DNA of 64,000 nucleotides. It comes from Aphrocallistes beatrix (lineage: Eukaryota > Porifera > Hexactinellida > Sceptrulophora > Aphrocallistidae). The notes under the pieces were generated by a model. It was not told the origin of the DNA. It did not search any database and was given only the letters and a program-made list of their open reading frames with translations. Position numbers and translations under genes: made by a program. Location: positions 7,165,524 through 7,229,523 of the forward strand of contig OY725488.1 of NCBI GenBank assembly GCA_963281255.1. Direction: 5' to 3'. Of the stretch, positions 34,405-44,983 are shown one piece after another; position 1 is the stretch's first letter, and each line of letters begins with the position of its first letter.

Positions 34405-34777
34405 TCATTTCATCTCGATATAGGTAGCATTTTCTGGAATTTTTGAATTAATGATTGAAGTTTTGAGGTAGAGTTTGTTGCTACCTGTCGACAAGATCTG
34501 TTTCGTTTGCTTGTAGTGTGCAATTAGGTGAGAAATACTGAGAAATTCTTAACCTCTTGTTTTAATCTAAATGGCAGTGAGTAAAGTTTGAATTAGAAAT
34601 TAGGGAATAAATCTACGCTTCAAAATAATGTAGCTTTCCATCTGCCATAAAGAGCAAATGCTGACACTTCCCTTGGTACAGCCCACTAATGACGTACTGT
34701 CCTCTTCGTGACTCACTCTCCCTCATCAGAAAATCCCCTTCCTCCTTCAAGAGGATCTCACATTTCTTCCGAGAAAT
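34405..34777 (-). pseudogene. Truncated duplicate of the Shc-like 3' end (SH2 C-terminal part)
   Basis: It corresponds to the last two exons of the intact gene (36581-36742 and 36811-37067). In the penultimate exon copy (34634-34777) the 5' splice site GT is CT, and three bases are deleted just before it. In the last exon copy (34405-34566) a TAA appears at codon 6 (34551-34549), where the intact gene has Asp-Lys. The copy breaks off at 34777 in the middle of the SH2 sequence, so it cannot give an SH2 domain. Confidence 0.9.
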
Positions 34778-35261
34778 AATTGTTTAGTTGAGTGGCTACA
34801 CAAAGCTAGCGAACAAAATACTGATTAATCCGATTCTTTAGTCAATACATCATCCCTTAGCTGAGGCGAACATTCTAGTAGACAAACTAAGCAAGATTTC
34901 CTGCAAAATTATTGTGCGGCACTGAACTTGTTTATGTGTGTTGACGCAATTACTAATTATACATTATGGGTTTCTACCTATATTGGATGAGTTGTTTAGG
35001 ATAGCTACTGATATAAGAAACTACGTTTCGAGACTCAAATATTTATTCTGAGGATAAGGGCAGGGACGTATCTCAAAATATAAAATTATGAAAAAGTAAT
35101 AACCAATCACAATGAAATTAACAAGGAATAGCAAAATATAGTCAAAATAGTCACACCGAATAGATAGATTCGCTATATTCAGAGTTACAGAAAGTGAAAG
35201 GTGACGTTAGATAGAACTACAAAGTAAACAACAAACAAACAAACAAACAAAAGGTTCAAGA

Positions 35262-35894
35262 TTAGGGTTGGTTTAGCATACAGCCGTTCAAATCACGCCT
35301 CTGGTTGAGAGCTATGATGATCAAGTCAGCGATCCACCAGATGGGGGCCATGAAGGTAGCGATTAAAATCACTATGACTAGGAATATTATTATTATTATG
35401 ACTGAACAGCCACATAATTTTCCTGCAATGCCATCGTCACCGCCACAGGAACAAGCAACAGTGACAGCACAGCTGGCGCAGCACAAGAAGAATGGTAAAA
35501 TTAATAAGGCTAGGAAAAGGAAAAGCTGTCCTCCTGCCAGGTCGTTTCTCCCGATATAGAAGTTGGCAGCACCCACCCCTCCAACGAACGCTTGCAGCAG
35601 CACTGCAGTCAGCCACTCCCTTGCCGTACTCTCGCACTGGCCCAGGTTAGTGTAGATAAAGCACCGGTCATCCAGAGTGCAAGCATCTTCAGACACAGAA
35701 GCACCAGTATTCATCTCAAAACAGTTTCCGCTCCCCCCGCATGCGCACTGACCATTATTACATTGTACATATTGGGTCGGGTTGGTGGGGTTCAGTGGGG
35801 TGCGTGTACAATCTTGGGCTTCACTACAATTTTGAGAATAAGCCAGCACTGTGAATACACTCAGCAATGCAAGAACGAGAATGAAACGACTCAT
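35262..35894 (-). CDS. Secreted/membrane TM2-domain protein, copy 2
   Basis: 210 aa, starting MSRFILVLALLSVFTVLAYS. It differs from copy 1 at few positions in the signal peptide and Cys-rich part (for example QNCSEAQDCTRTPLN versus QNCSVAQDCTRTSLN). A cluster of replacements lies in the loop between the membrane segments (PFFLCCASCAVTVACSCGGD versus PCCWSCASCATKAACSSGGD). Both copies keep an open frame and the same start and stop, so both may be functional. It lies in duplication unit 2. As in copy 1, the TM2 loop lacks DRF. Confidence 0.85.
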   Translation of the reverse strand: MSRFILVLALLSVFTVLAYSQNCSEAQDCTRTPLNPTNPTQYVQCNNGQCACGGSGNCFEMNTGASVSEDACTLDDRCFIYTNLGQCESTAREWLTAVLLQAFVGGVGAANFYIGRNDLAGGQLFLFLALLILPFFLCCASCAVTVACSCGGDDGIAGKLCGCSVIIIIIFLVIVILIATFMAPIWWIADLIIIALNQRRDLNGCMLNQP

Positions 35895-36580
35895 TTCAGA
35901 TAGTCTACAGATACTACTTAGAAAATAGGAGCAGAGTAATACAATAGTCTTGCAAAAATGCTTTCACGTTCTGATTGTCTCCTATATACAACTACCACAT
36001 GCTGGATACTAAATACTACGTACATGTCGAGCTAACAAAACGCTACCCATGAGCCTAAATATATGTTCTGACTGAACAACTGTGAACTTAGATATTCTTG
36101 GTACTATATTAATAATCGTCAATTAGTACGTATTGATATCTAAAATATGTACATTTAAATCCAATAATTATATTAAGCATAGGCGGATCTTAGGGGGGGA
36201 GACTAGGGAGGACATGTCCCCAAAGTTGTGTTTTGCCTTCCTCCCCAAAATGTTCAACATGCGTAAAGTCATGGGTGGATCTTTGAGGGACAAAGTTGTG
36301 TTTGACCCCCAAATATTATGAAATGTTACCGCCTAGCGCCGCTCCTGATATTAAGGCCTGTCTTATATCTAGAAATGTAAATCAATCCAAGAAGCGAACA
36401 TTCATGTTTGTTGATTTATTAAGTAAAATTCAAAAATTCTATAATCAAGCACACAGCAAAATTTACATAAAGAGCCAGGGTTAAAAATTCAGTATGCAAT
36501 ACCCGTACAAACAAAATACACTTCTATTTACATTGTAGTATGTCAACACATGTACAAATGAATGAACCAGTGTAGGGCCT
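35895..36580. other. Intergenic between TM2 copy 2 and the Shc-like gene
   Basis: 36023-36294 is sequence not found in duplication unit 1, and 36295-36580 is shared with 34115-34404. An AATAAA on the minus strand near 36418-36413 lies about 165 bp past the Shc-like stop and is a plausible poly(A) signal. The promoter of TM2 copy 2 should be within about 35895-36020. Confidence 0.5.
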
Positions 36581-39500
36581 TCATTTCATCTCGATATAGG
36601 TAGCATTTTCTGGAATTTTTGAATTAATGATTGGAGTTTTGAGGTAGAGTTTGTTGCTACCTGTCGACAAGATCTGTTTCGTTTGCTTGTAGTGTGCAAT
36701 TAGGTGAGAAATACTGGGAAATTCTTTATCTCTTGTTTTAATCTAAATGGCAGTGAGTAAAGTTTGAATTAGAAATGAGGGAATAAATCTACAATTTCAA
36801 AATAATGTACCTTTCCATCTTCTGCCATAAAGAGCAGATGCTGACACTTCCCTTGGTACAGCCCACTAATGACGTACTGTCCTCTTCGTGACTCACTCTC
36901 CCTCATCAGAAAATCCCCTTCCTCCTTCAAGAGGATCTCACATTTCTTCCGAGAAATAAGTCCATGGAAGAAAGGTAGAGAAGAAGCTGGGAGCATCCTA
37001 CAAGTAGCCGGAGTAGTGTCGTGGTCCATCATGAGACCCTCCCCATAGACGGCTTGATCGTCAAATCCTTGAATTAAGCAATAAACAATAAAAATAGTTG
37101 AAATCAGTACATGAAGGGATAAATATGACGAACCAGTGGAAGAAGTCAGTTTTCGCGGTTCAGCCAGCTGTCCGTTTGATTTAAAAACCATTTCCGAGGT
37201 AATGAGAGTATCTTCTGGTGCTCCGTAGACTGGATTCACTTCAAACTCATCACTATCTCCACCTAACACCTCTATTTTACTGGAGTCTATTAGCCGATTA
37301 TTGTCGTAAATTAGTTCAGTTGCGAGGTCTTGTTTCAAAGATCTAGCGTCTTGATCGGGAGCGGCGTTATCATAAAGAGCCTCTCTATCTTGATCCTGTA
37401 TGGGAACGGCAATAAAGGTGTGAAACAAACCACCTCTCTAGTAGAACCCACTTACTTGAGGAGGCGGGAGATCGTACAGATTTGATAGTTTGTCGTATGT
37501 ACAGCTTCTTTGTCTCATTTGATCATCGCTACCCGCATTTGTGGATATTTTTGCAAAGTCTTCTGCAAGGTCATAAAGGTTTTCTTTCTTCTCACGCTTC
37601 TCTCCCTCACCGGCTATGTTGTCATAGAGTCCTATAGCCAGACCGTGTGGCCATTAAAAGCAATTAAATCTAGTTGGTATTTCAATTCTATATAGGCTAA
37701 CCAGAGGAATTTACCAAAACCTGGATTTTACATTTTTCTCAAAAATGGACTTTTCTAGACATCACTTAAAAAACTGGAGAAAGACTGGAACAGCATATAC
37801 GTATATTGACTGGCATTGGAACCTAATTTTAGCTTGAAACGCACAAGAAAAAACTGGACATCAGAAAAAACCCACTGGATATCACCCAAATTTATTTTAA
37901 AAAACTGGACTGTCTAGGAAAAATGTGCCATCTGGTCACCCCAAATACTGCAACAGTTGAATAAGAGGATGGCTAAACAGTACTAGATAAGGTGATAAGT
38001 GCGTACCTGTCTCGGTTCTCCTGACACTCTCCATCCTAGCGTAGTTTCCATCGTCATCACCGTGCATGACAGCACGTCCAGACAGTTCAGATGCGTTATC
38101 ATAAGCGCTCTCTCCAAATCCAGGATTGTTTTCATCTACACAGTTTGTGTAAGGATTGTCATTTGGGATTTTATCAGATAAATTATTGTCATAAATGCAG
38201 GCAGAAAGATGTCTGTCATTCCTCTCTCCTGATTTGTTGTCGTAGACTGGATCCCCAGATTCGTACACGTTTTCTTCCGCTACCTCGTCCAACTTGCTTA
38301 CGTTGTCATAAGGATGAGACCCAAATTTATCTTGAATGAGTGGGTCGTTTTGGGTCAAACGGTTATCATAGAGCTTCTCGTCTTCAGACCGGCCTGGTAT
38401 CTCATCGCGAATGTTATTGTCATAAATATTCTGCTTCAAGCATCCCTCCATATAGTCATCTGCCAATTTCTCAGGACGATTATCATAAGTTGCTTCATCG
38501 CTTCTTCCCTGTTTGTCCCCGACATTATCATACATATCCTTTTCCGAGAACCCGCATTGTTGAGCATCTGGTCTGTTGTCATAGAGAGCCTCGTCTCCCC
38601 GAGTAGCATCCCCGCTCCTGTTGTCGTAGAGCGGATCTTTGTTGAGATTTATTCCTTCGTAGATATTGTCGTCGAACGCGGGAACAGGCGGCAGTGAAGC
38701 ATGATTCCAGCAACCAGCTCCTTCCGCATACAGGTGCTCGTCCCCCCAGCCTACATCGAGATTATTTATTCGTTAAAATAGCTAAAATTGACACCTCATA
38801 GACTCAGGTACTCAAATAGTAGTCCACCTTGGATAATCGCCCCTAAAACAGGGTGTTGTTCCGCGCGCACTGGAATAATGGTTCATAGCAAATTGTTGCC
38901 TATTTTCATTTATCAAGTCACTCGGGTGATCACATTCTCTGAAAAATCATTTTTAATAATAATCAGTTGAAAACTCTCTGGTACTTTCGAGGAGGTAAGG
39001 TATTTGAAAATATTAGTTGATGAGCCCTGGTTTAGATTTTAAACTAAGTTTTCAAAAGAATGTATGGAATTAATTTTTTTGGTCAAAATTGGTTGGTACC
39101 TGGAACAAAATCAACTTTGCTTCTATTAACGAGAATGAATGAAATATAATAAAACATTATCTATGCAAATTATTTTTCTCCTTTAGCCAGGAGAAAACAG
39201 AATTACAGATGGAATGAGATTTACCTGAGTTCAGAGAAGTAGTTGTCATCAAACTCTAAATTCAAGGAATTCACGCCATCTGGCAGTGGTACAGATAACT
39301 ATGCAGCATTTACTGATTATTTTCAGATATGCTACATAATTCATTATAAATACCAGAGACTTTTTCAAGTTCAATGTCACAGCTGATAAAATTCAAATTA
39401 TTGGATATTCACGACAAACTGGGTTTAATAATCATAAATTTGTATCGAATTATGCTATCTTATTTCATCGATTTTAATTAATTAAGACCAGCTAGACTAT

Positions 39501-40727
39501 GCTGCGCGGCAATCCATGGCAACCCCAAGGAATCTCGCAGTCAATCAGAAAGCCTACCTCCATTATTCAATCCTTGAGTGGATAATAAGGCATCCCGTCT
39601 CTCCTTGTCGAGAAGTTCTTTGAGTTTAATCTCGAACGCTTGAGTCATAGTAATGGCGATCTGTTGAGAATTCCCAAGACAGTCGAATACGTAACAAGCA
39701 CGTGGAACATTGGTACCTCGCGAAACATACCTAAAATGATAAATAGGAAAATATAGCACACGAACAGTTGACATAATGTAGAATATGGTAATAAACCAAC
39801 AAAATAACCTAATTTTACAAAATTAAAATTTTTCTTAAAAATCATAACATGACGTTTGGGCAATACAAATGAAAATTGTAGAAACCTAACCCACTCACTA
39901 ACCGTCCTAGTAATCTTACGCAACATTGAGTAATTAAGCTTGTGCAATCGCATTAGCCGTACTGACCTGATTTTCATGAATTTTACTTGTTATTGTAATT
40001 TTCTCTGAATTGCAAATAAAAATAATCAAATTAAGAGTATTATGTATTTCAAAGTACGGCAACATCATCATTATGTCAACACAATAAATGCTGACTTCTC
40101 AAAGTGCAACCCACTTACTAGTCTGAAATAGAGTCGGTAAAAAGTTCAGGATTTGATCACAGCGATAAAACTAAATCTCACCCAATATAGTCTACCGTGT
40201 TTCCAAGCCCTGTAGCGACGAATGACACATCGTTGAGACCATGGTTGAACAGCTTTGCCCCGTTTTCATAGCTCGTGAGGAATTTTTCAGAATTTATAAT
40301 TAGGTTAACTTCGCTATACTTAAGCGAAGTGTCAGCCGTCTCAGCCAGAAATTCTGATGTGGTTTTCGGCGCTTTCTTTTGCTTTTTTATTGAAGGCTTG
40401 ATGCCAGCGAAGTGAAGAACGCGGAGGATAGCTTCCCTTAAAAAAAAGGATTGTAAATAACATATTGTGAACATGTCACCAAGGTGTTCATGCTGACCTT
40501 ATCACCTGGGTCCTCTTTGCTTCATTCAAGGTTGACAAACTTTTGTTTATCCCTATTAAACCACAAAATATCACAGAATAGGCTACTCCGAATCCCCCCG
40601 TCATATCTTGGTCATGATGTGACCAGCCTATCTCAGGTTTCTTTCTAAAGCTACCGCCTTGAGTCCAGAGATTCTTCTCGAATTGAATAGCATCATTACT
40701 CACTATCGTCTTGTTCTGCTTACTCAT
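36581..40727 (-). CDS. SHC: Shc-like PTB/SH2 adaptor with ~13 YDN motifs (about 752 aa)
   Basis: Exons in coding order: 40727-40498, 40436-40182, 39730-39558, 38750-38007, 37631-37456, 37395-37134, 37067-36811, 36742-36581; all are GT..AG and in frame. The PTB domain is at about 30-205, with Shc landmarks GWSHHDQDMTGGFGVAYSV, TQVIREAILRVLHFAGIKP, YVSRGTNVPRACYVFDC and AITMTQAFEIKLKELL. The central region (about 219-640) carries about 13 YDN tripeptides (LYDNR, IYDNN, MYDNV and so on) plus YTN, the pYxN type bound by the Grb2 SH2 domain. The SH2 domain is at about 646-740 (FFHGLISRKKCEILL, GDFLMRESESRRGQYVISGL, ISHLIAHY). PTB-CH1-SH2 is the Shc architecture, linking receptor tyrosine kinases to Ras; vertebrate Shc1 has only a few such tyrosines. 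A 55-bp possible exon at 39279-39225 would break the frame and is left out. Confidence 0.9.
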
Positions 40728-43700
40728 CTATCCTTATATTCAATATAAATTCTAAAAAGGTTAGAACTACATATCATCATGCGTACCACAAACTATAATA
40801 TAATTCAGAGACGTGACGATAAATATGCACTAATTATAAGGACAAAACTTTATCAATCCTATCATAAGAGTCGTTAATATCTTCATCATTCTGTCCGGTC
40901 CCATTAGTTCTGAAATGGTGAGGTACGGATTATAATAATATTCTTTAAGTATCAGAAATCGTACATAAGCCGATGTGCATACATGTATGTATCATTCGTA
41001 ATACGAGCTTTTACATACTAATGAGATAAATAAAATATAGAGATTGTCAATATTAAATTGAACAGCGCAAAAATTTGAAAACTATCATCACTTTTCCATC
41101 GATATAATTATAATATGATGTTTCATATAATGAAATGAAACAATACATTTAGAAAGCGGTCAAGTTCATTGCATATTAATTACAATATCCTTTTGAGAAA
41201 ATAAGAGTCTTGATGAAATTCTTTCAATATAGGTACGTAACTGAGAGGCATTAAATCCTTTCAATATTGTATGTAGGTATGTACTCGAGAGAGATATCTT
41301 ACCAAGAATCAGAATTAGCTTTATCTTGGTTTGATACAAATATGCAATATTTAATTAATCAATCAACTCCAGCAATAGATAACTGGTTTGTATTGCTGGT
41401 GTAGTGATATGATCCAGGAAGTTCAAACGGATTTCAATCGATTGAACTAGGCAGGTGTAGAGCTTGATGTTGCACAGAATGGTCGATGACCTCTTTTGAG
41501 GTTGTATACGTACATACACGTATATTGCTAATTTTAAGTAATGTGTAACAACAGTGACATGCCTTCTTCCTTAAAACTTTACAAAACCCACGATGACTTT
41601 GAAAGTAATAATTTTTTCTTCTTACGTAAGGACGCACCACCACTATCCTACACAATTAATACAGTAACTAGAAACCCGAATGAGCTCAAAATTATTCTTT
41701 TAACTCGACACGAGCTTGTTCAGAAATGAGATTAGTCAGTCATACTGGTGGGGTATAGTGTGTAGACTCGACTAGCATTATGTAAAACACTTGCAAACAT
41801 TCCCTTTGATATATTTAAATGATCAAATCAAATAAAAAGACTTAGGTAGATTGAGAAAATTCTATAATAATCAGGGAGGATTACCTATCAATTAATAATC
41901 AATCAATATGTTCACGGATGGGGTGGGAGCGCAAGTTCACAGTTTGCTTTCGGGAGAAGAGTGTAAGCATTTTTGACATATCACTTTTACGCTTGGGAGT
42001 AATTTTAGCGCTGTATTCCATGAAATGAAATGATATATTTTTTGACTCAATTGATTTCCCATTAATATTATATTGCAATAACTGATGAAATTTTTTGAAA
42101 ACATTACAAATTAACAGCCCCGATTACAGAAAGTGAACCGGTGAGCATCCACGTAATTAGTATGAAATAGACTGAGTTTGAAATTATTGTAATTTAAAAA
42201 TAGTACAAATCAAACATTATTGCTAAATCAGATCGAGTACAAATGTTGCTTACTTATAGAAAATTACCCGCCAAGCAAACAGGTGCAGATCAGAAAAATA
42301 CACGTTGCACCAAAATTCATGAGTGAAGAGCACACGGATGAAATGATCACCGAATAAAGTCAGGATCCTTCCATGTATCAACGTTGCGCATAATAAGAAG
42401 CATCATTATACAACACAGAGTTCTTTAGACTCCCTGACTATAATAATATCATGTACCAATAACTATTATTTTATATTATTATTTGTACTACAAGTTATCA
42501 TTACACCACCGTTATCATTAAATTGATCACAAAAGGGGAATTAGATGGGAGCAGTATTAAGGGTTGATCACTCTATGAGTCTATGCAGACCGACACTCAT
42601 CAAGGAGTGCCGTTGATGTACACTGGTACTTTTGGTCTAGGAGGTAGTTCGTTAAAAAGACAGTTATTATTTAACACGTACATTAAATTGGTGAATTTCA
42701 TGTAAATAGTATGCTTATTAGCACATAAATTATAAAATATAACTTATCCGCTCTCAGCGAGCATATCACGAGCCATCTCTACTGAGAAAGCAGACATATT
42801 CCTTGTAATTGTAAGATTAGTTTCAATAAAATTGATTATTAATTCAAAAAGAGTTTATGTTTGGAAATCGATAAAATATTTGCTAGAAATATCTAACATT
42901 CTGATATTTAAGCAGAAAGAGTTGAGAGGTACAGAAATCTGTCTAGAGAAAAAACGTAGATTAGTATCGAGTTTGAAGTGGTCAGGAATTTCGTGAAAAT
43001 ATGTTGTAGCTACGGTAGATGATTATTCAGTACAAATTTGACGTTTAAAATAGATCTGAAATAATGTAATTTAACATATTTTAGTTAACGAATGATTTAT
43101 GTTAGAAACTAAACGTTACTAGTTTGAAGAATATGGACATATTATAAAACAAATGTTGTCAGTTTCCAGGGGTAAAGCCCTGGACCCCACTGGGGGGCTT
43201 ACAGTGCCCTCTAGACCCACAGTTGGGCAGGGTTCTATCTACTGGGGGGAAAGCTTCCCCCTCAATTTAACATCCTAGGTAGAACCCAGTCAATGGGTGT
43301 TATGTCCAGCCATCAGAAAATCCTGGCTATGTCTCTGTGGATTGCGATGACAGAAACAGATAACAACAAATCAACTTAGACTCATTTGGTTTAATGAGTT
43401 ATTACAATAACAATGTCTATAATGAAATAATTGATTTAAATTCTAACTAGTAAAATGCGTGAAATGTAATACACAATTATTAATGAATAATAATTCCAAT
43501 AATTAATTCAAGATCAAAATAGTCACTAATAATTGTTTTGGTGACAATTCTAAAGTAAATTGTCCATATCATATGTTGTGGGCGAAGTGCAAATAAATGT
43601 TGATTCAGGCATTCCTAGAAAAATGATTTTAATAGGGTCATTTTAAAAATGATTTATTAAACTCTCTACAGATTAATAATAGAAAAGATGATAACCTACG

Positions 43701-44983
43701 TTTTAACTGTTATAGTTATGACGTAGATCACGCCTCAACTTTATTAACTTGAAAACTTAGAGATACAAACGACAAAAACGTATTTGCGTGCACTTCCCAT
43801 GTTTTTGATAAATTTTCAATTTCGAAGCTCCATTTCTCCACAAAAATTATCCAGAAAATGGAACATTGATAAAATAATAGGAATTATCATTATACGATTA
43901 GCAGACATAGAATATCTACTGTATATATTAAAACGAAAATGTGAGATTTTTACGATGAGTGATAGTGTTATACGTAATCAGGATGTAAGTAATGAAAATG
44001 TAATAGGGCGGTAAAAACTATAATTTATGAATATAATCCTTCTAAAGAATTTCTACTTGACTTTCTATTCAGATATCTTCTTCTTTCAATTTGAGTAATT
44101 AGCAATTTCACTCTATATTATTTCCTTATATGGTCATTAAGGGGCAATCTGTATTGCTAAATATGAAATGAAGTGTAATCAATTATTAAAAGACATTTCC
44201 GCATTAATTATGTTGAAATGTAGGAAGTTATGCGTATACATTAGAAATTAACCACTAAATTAATGTTTAGTTGGGAAATAAAATTTCTGAAATCCGGAAG
44301 AAATTTTGATGATCAGGTAGGTCATCATTGATAGAGCATCTTAAAACCCTCTTCATTATCAAGTTATGACTCCGCTTAACCGCGACACATCCAGATATTT
44401 TGTCCCGATTAAGCGGAGTTCTCAATTACTCGATGAAATTTAGTATTAGCTTCTATGTATGAGAACCATTCCATTCCTGGAGATTTGCCCCCAAATAAGC
44501 TGTTTCCCGATTAACCGGTGTCCCAATTAATAAGCAGAGTCGGCTGTATTATGCATACAATAAATTAATGTGTGAACTCCTAAAATTTAACATAGCATCG
44601 TAAATTTAAAAATAATTTGAATCTGCTCTAGAAAGCATGAGTCAGAAATAAAATTCACGAGAACGAAGTGTATTATGAAAAATGTTGAAATTTATTTGAT
44701 ATACTAGCTCAAGTTTATAAATGTGTTTTCCTAACATATTTTTTGGGTTCTCATATATTCCATAAACTAATTGATGCAGTTTGATTCCTATCCACCCTTG
44801 GGAGTTAAGATTATCCCATGAATTTGTAGTAAGTAATATATTTCCAATTTGATAGTTATAAAGTACACCAGTTGAGATCTCACCAGGAGACTACACAGTT
44901 CAAGCAACAAAAATATTAAATATACATCCGATAATTATCTAGTTCTAGACATGACAGAGGTGATAAAGTCAGCGAATTGTGAT
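40728..44983. other. Long AT-rich spacer with one GC-rich block and one MITE
   Basis: No gene is recognised in 4.2 kb. Frames at 41434-41729 and 43784-44014 are short and unlike known proteins. A GC-rich island at about 43165-43325 (CAGGGGTAAAGCCCTGGACC, CTGGGGGGCTTACAGTGCCC) stands out and may be a repeat fragment. A pogo-like MITE lies at 44364-44546. The Shc-like promoter should lie just above 40728; no motif is clear. Confidence 0.5.
44364..44546. mobile_element. Pogo-like MITE (second copy)
   Basis: The right end read inverted is CAGCCGACTCTGCTTATTAA. The left end is degenerate (TTATGACTCCGCTTAACCGC). Internal phrases TTTTGTCCCGATTAAGCGGA and CCGATTAACCGGTGTCCCAA match the interior style of the element at 11624-11793. 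The size is about 180 bp with no coding content. Confidence 0.55.

Larger units (their letters stand above)
32587..36960. repeat. Tandem segmental duplication (two ~2.2-kb units)
   Basis: Unit 1 is about 32587-34777 and unit 2 about 34794-36960. Each holds a TM2-domain gene followed by the 3' end of the Shc-like gene. Similarity is high (only scattered differences) across 32587-33815 versus 34794-36022, and again across 34115-34777 versus 36295-36960. The stretches between (33816-34114 and 36023-36294) differ, partly because unit 1 holds a MITE. The junction at 34778-34793 (ATTGTTTAGTTGAGTG) is filler absent from either parent. Only unit 2 connects to the rest of the Shc gene. Confidence 0.9.

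Noticed and set aside
39225-39279. Extra Shc exon encoding a short acidic peptide (NLEFDDNYFSEL)
   Set aside because: It has AG and GT borders, but its 55-bp length breaks the frame into the YDN exon, whereas skipping it joins in frame. It may be a rare alternative exon.
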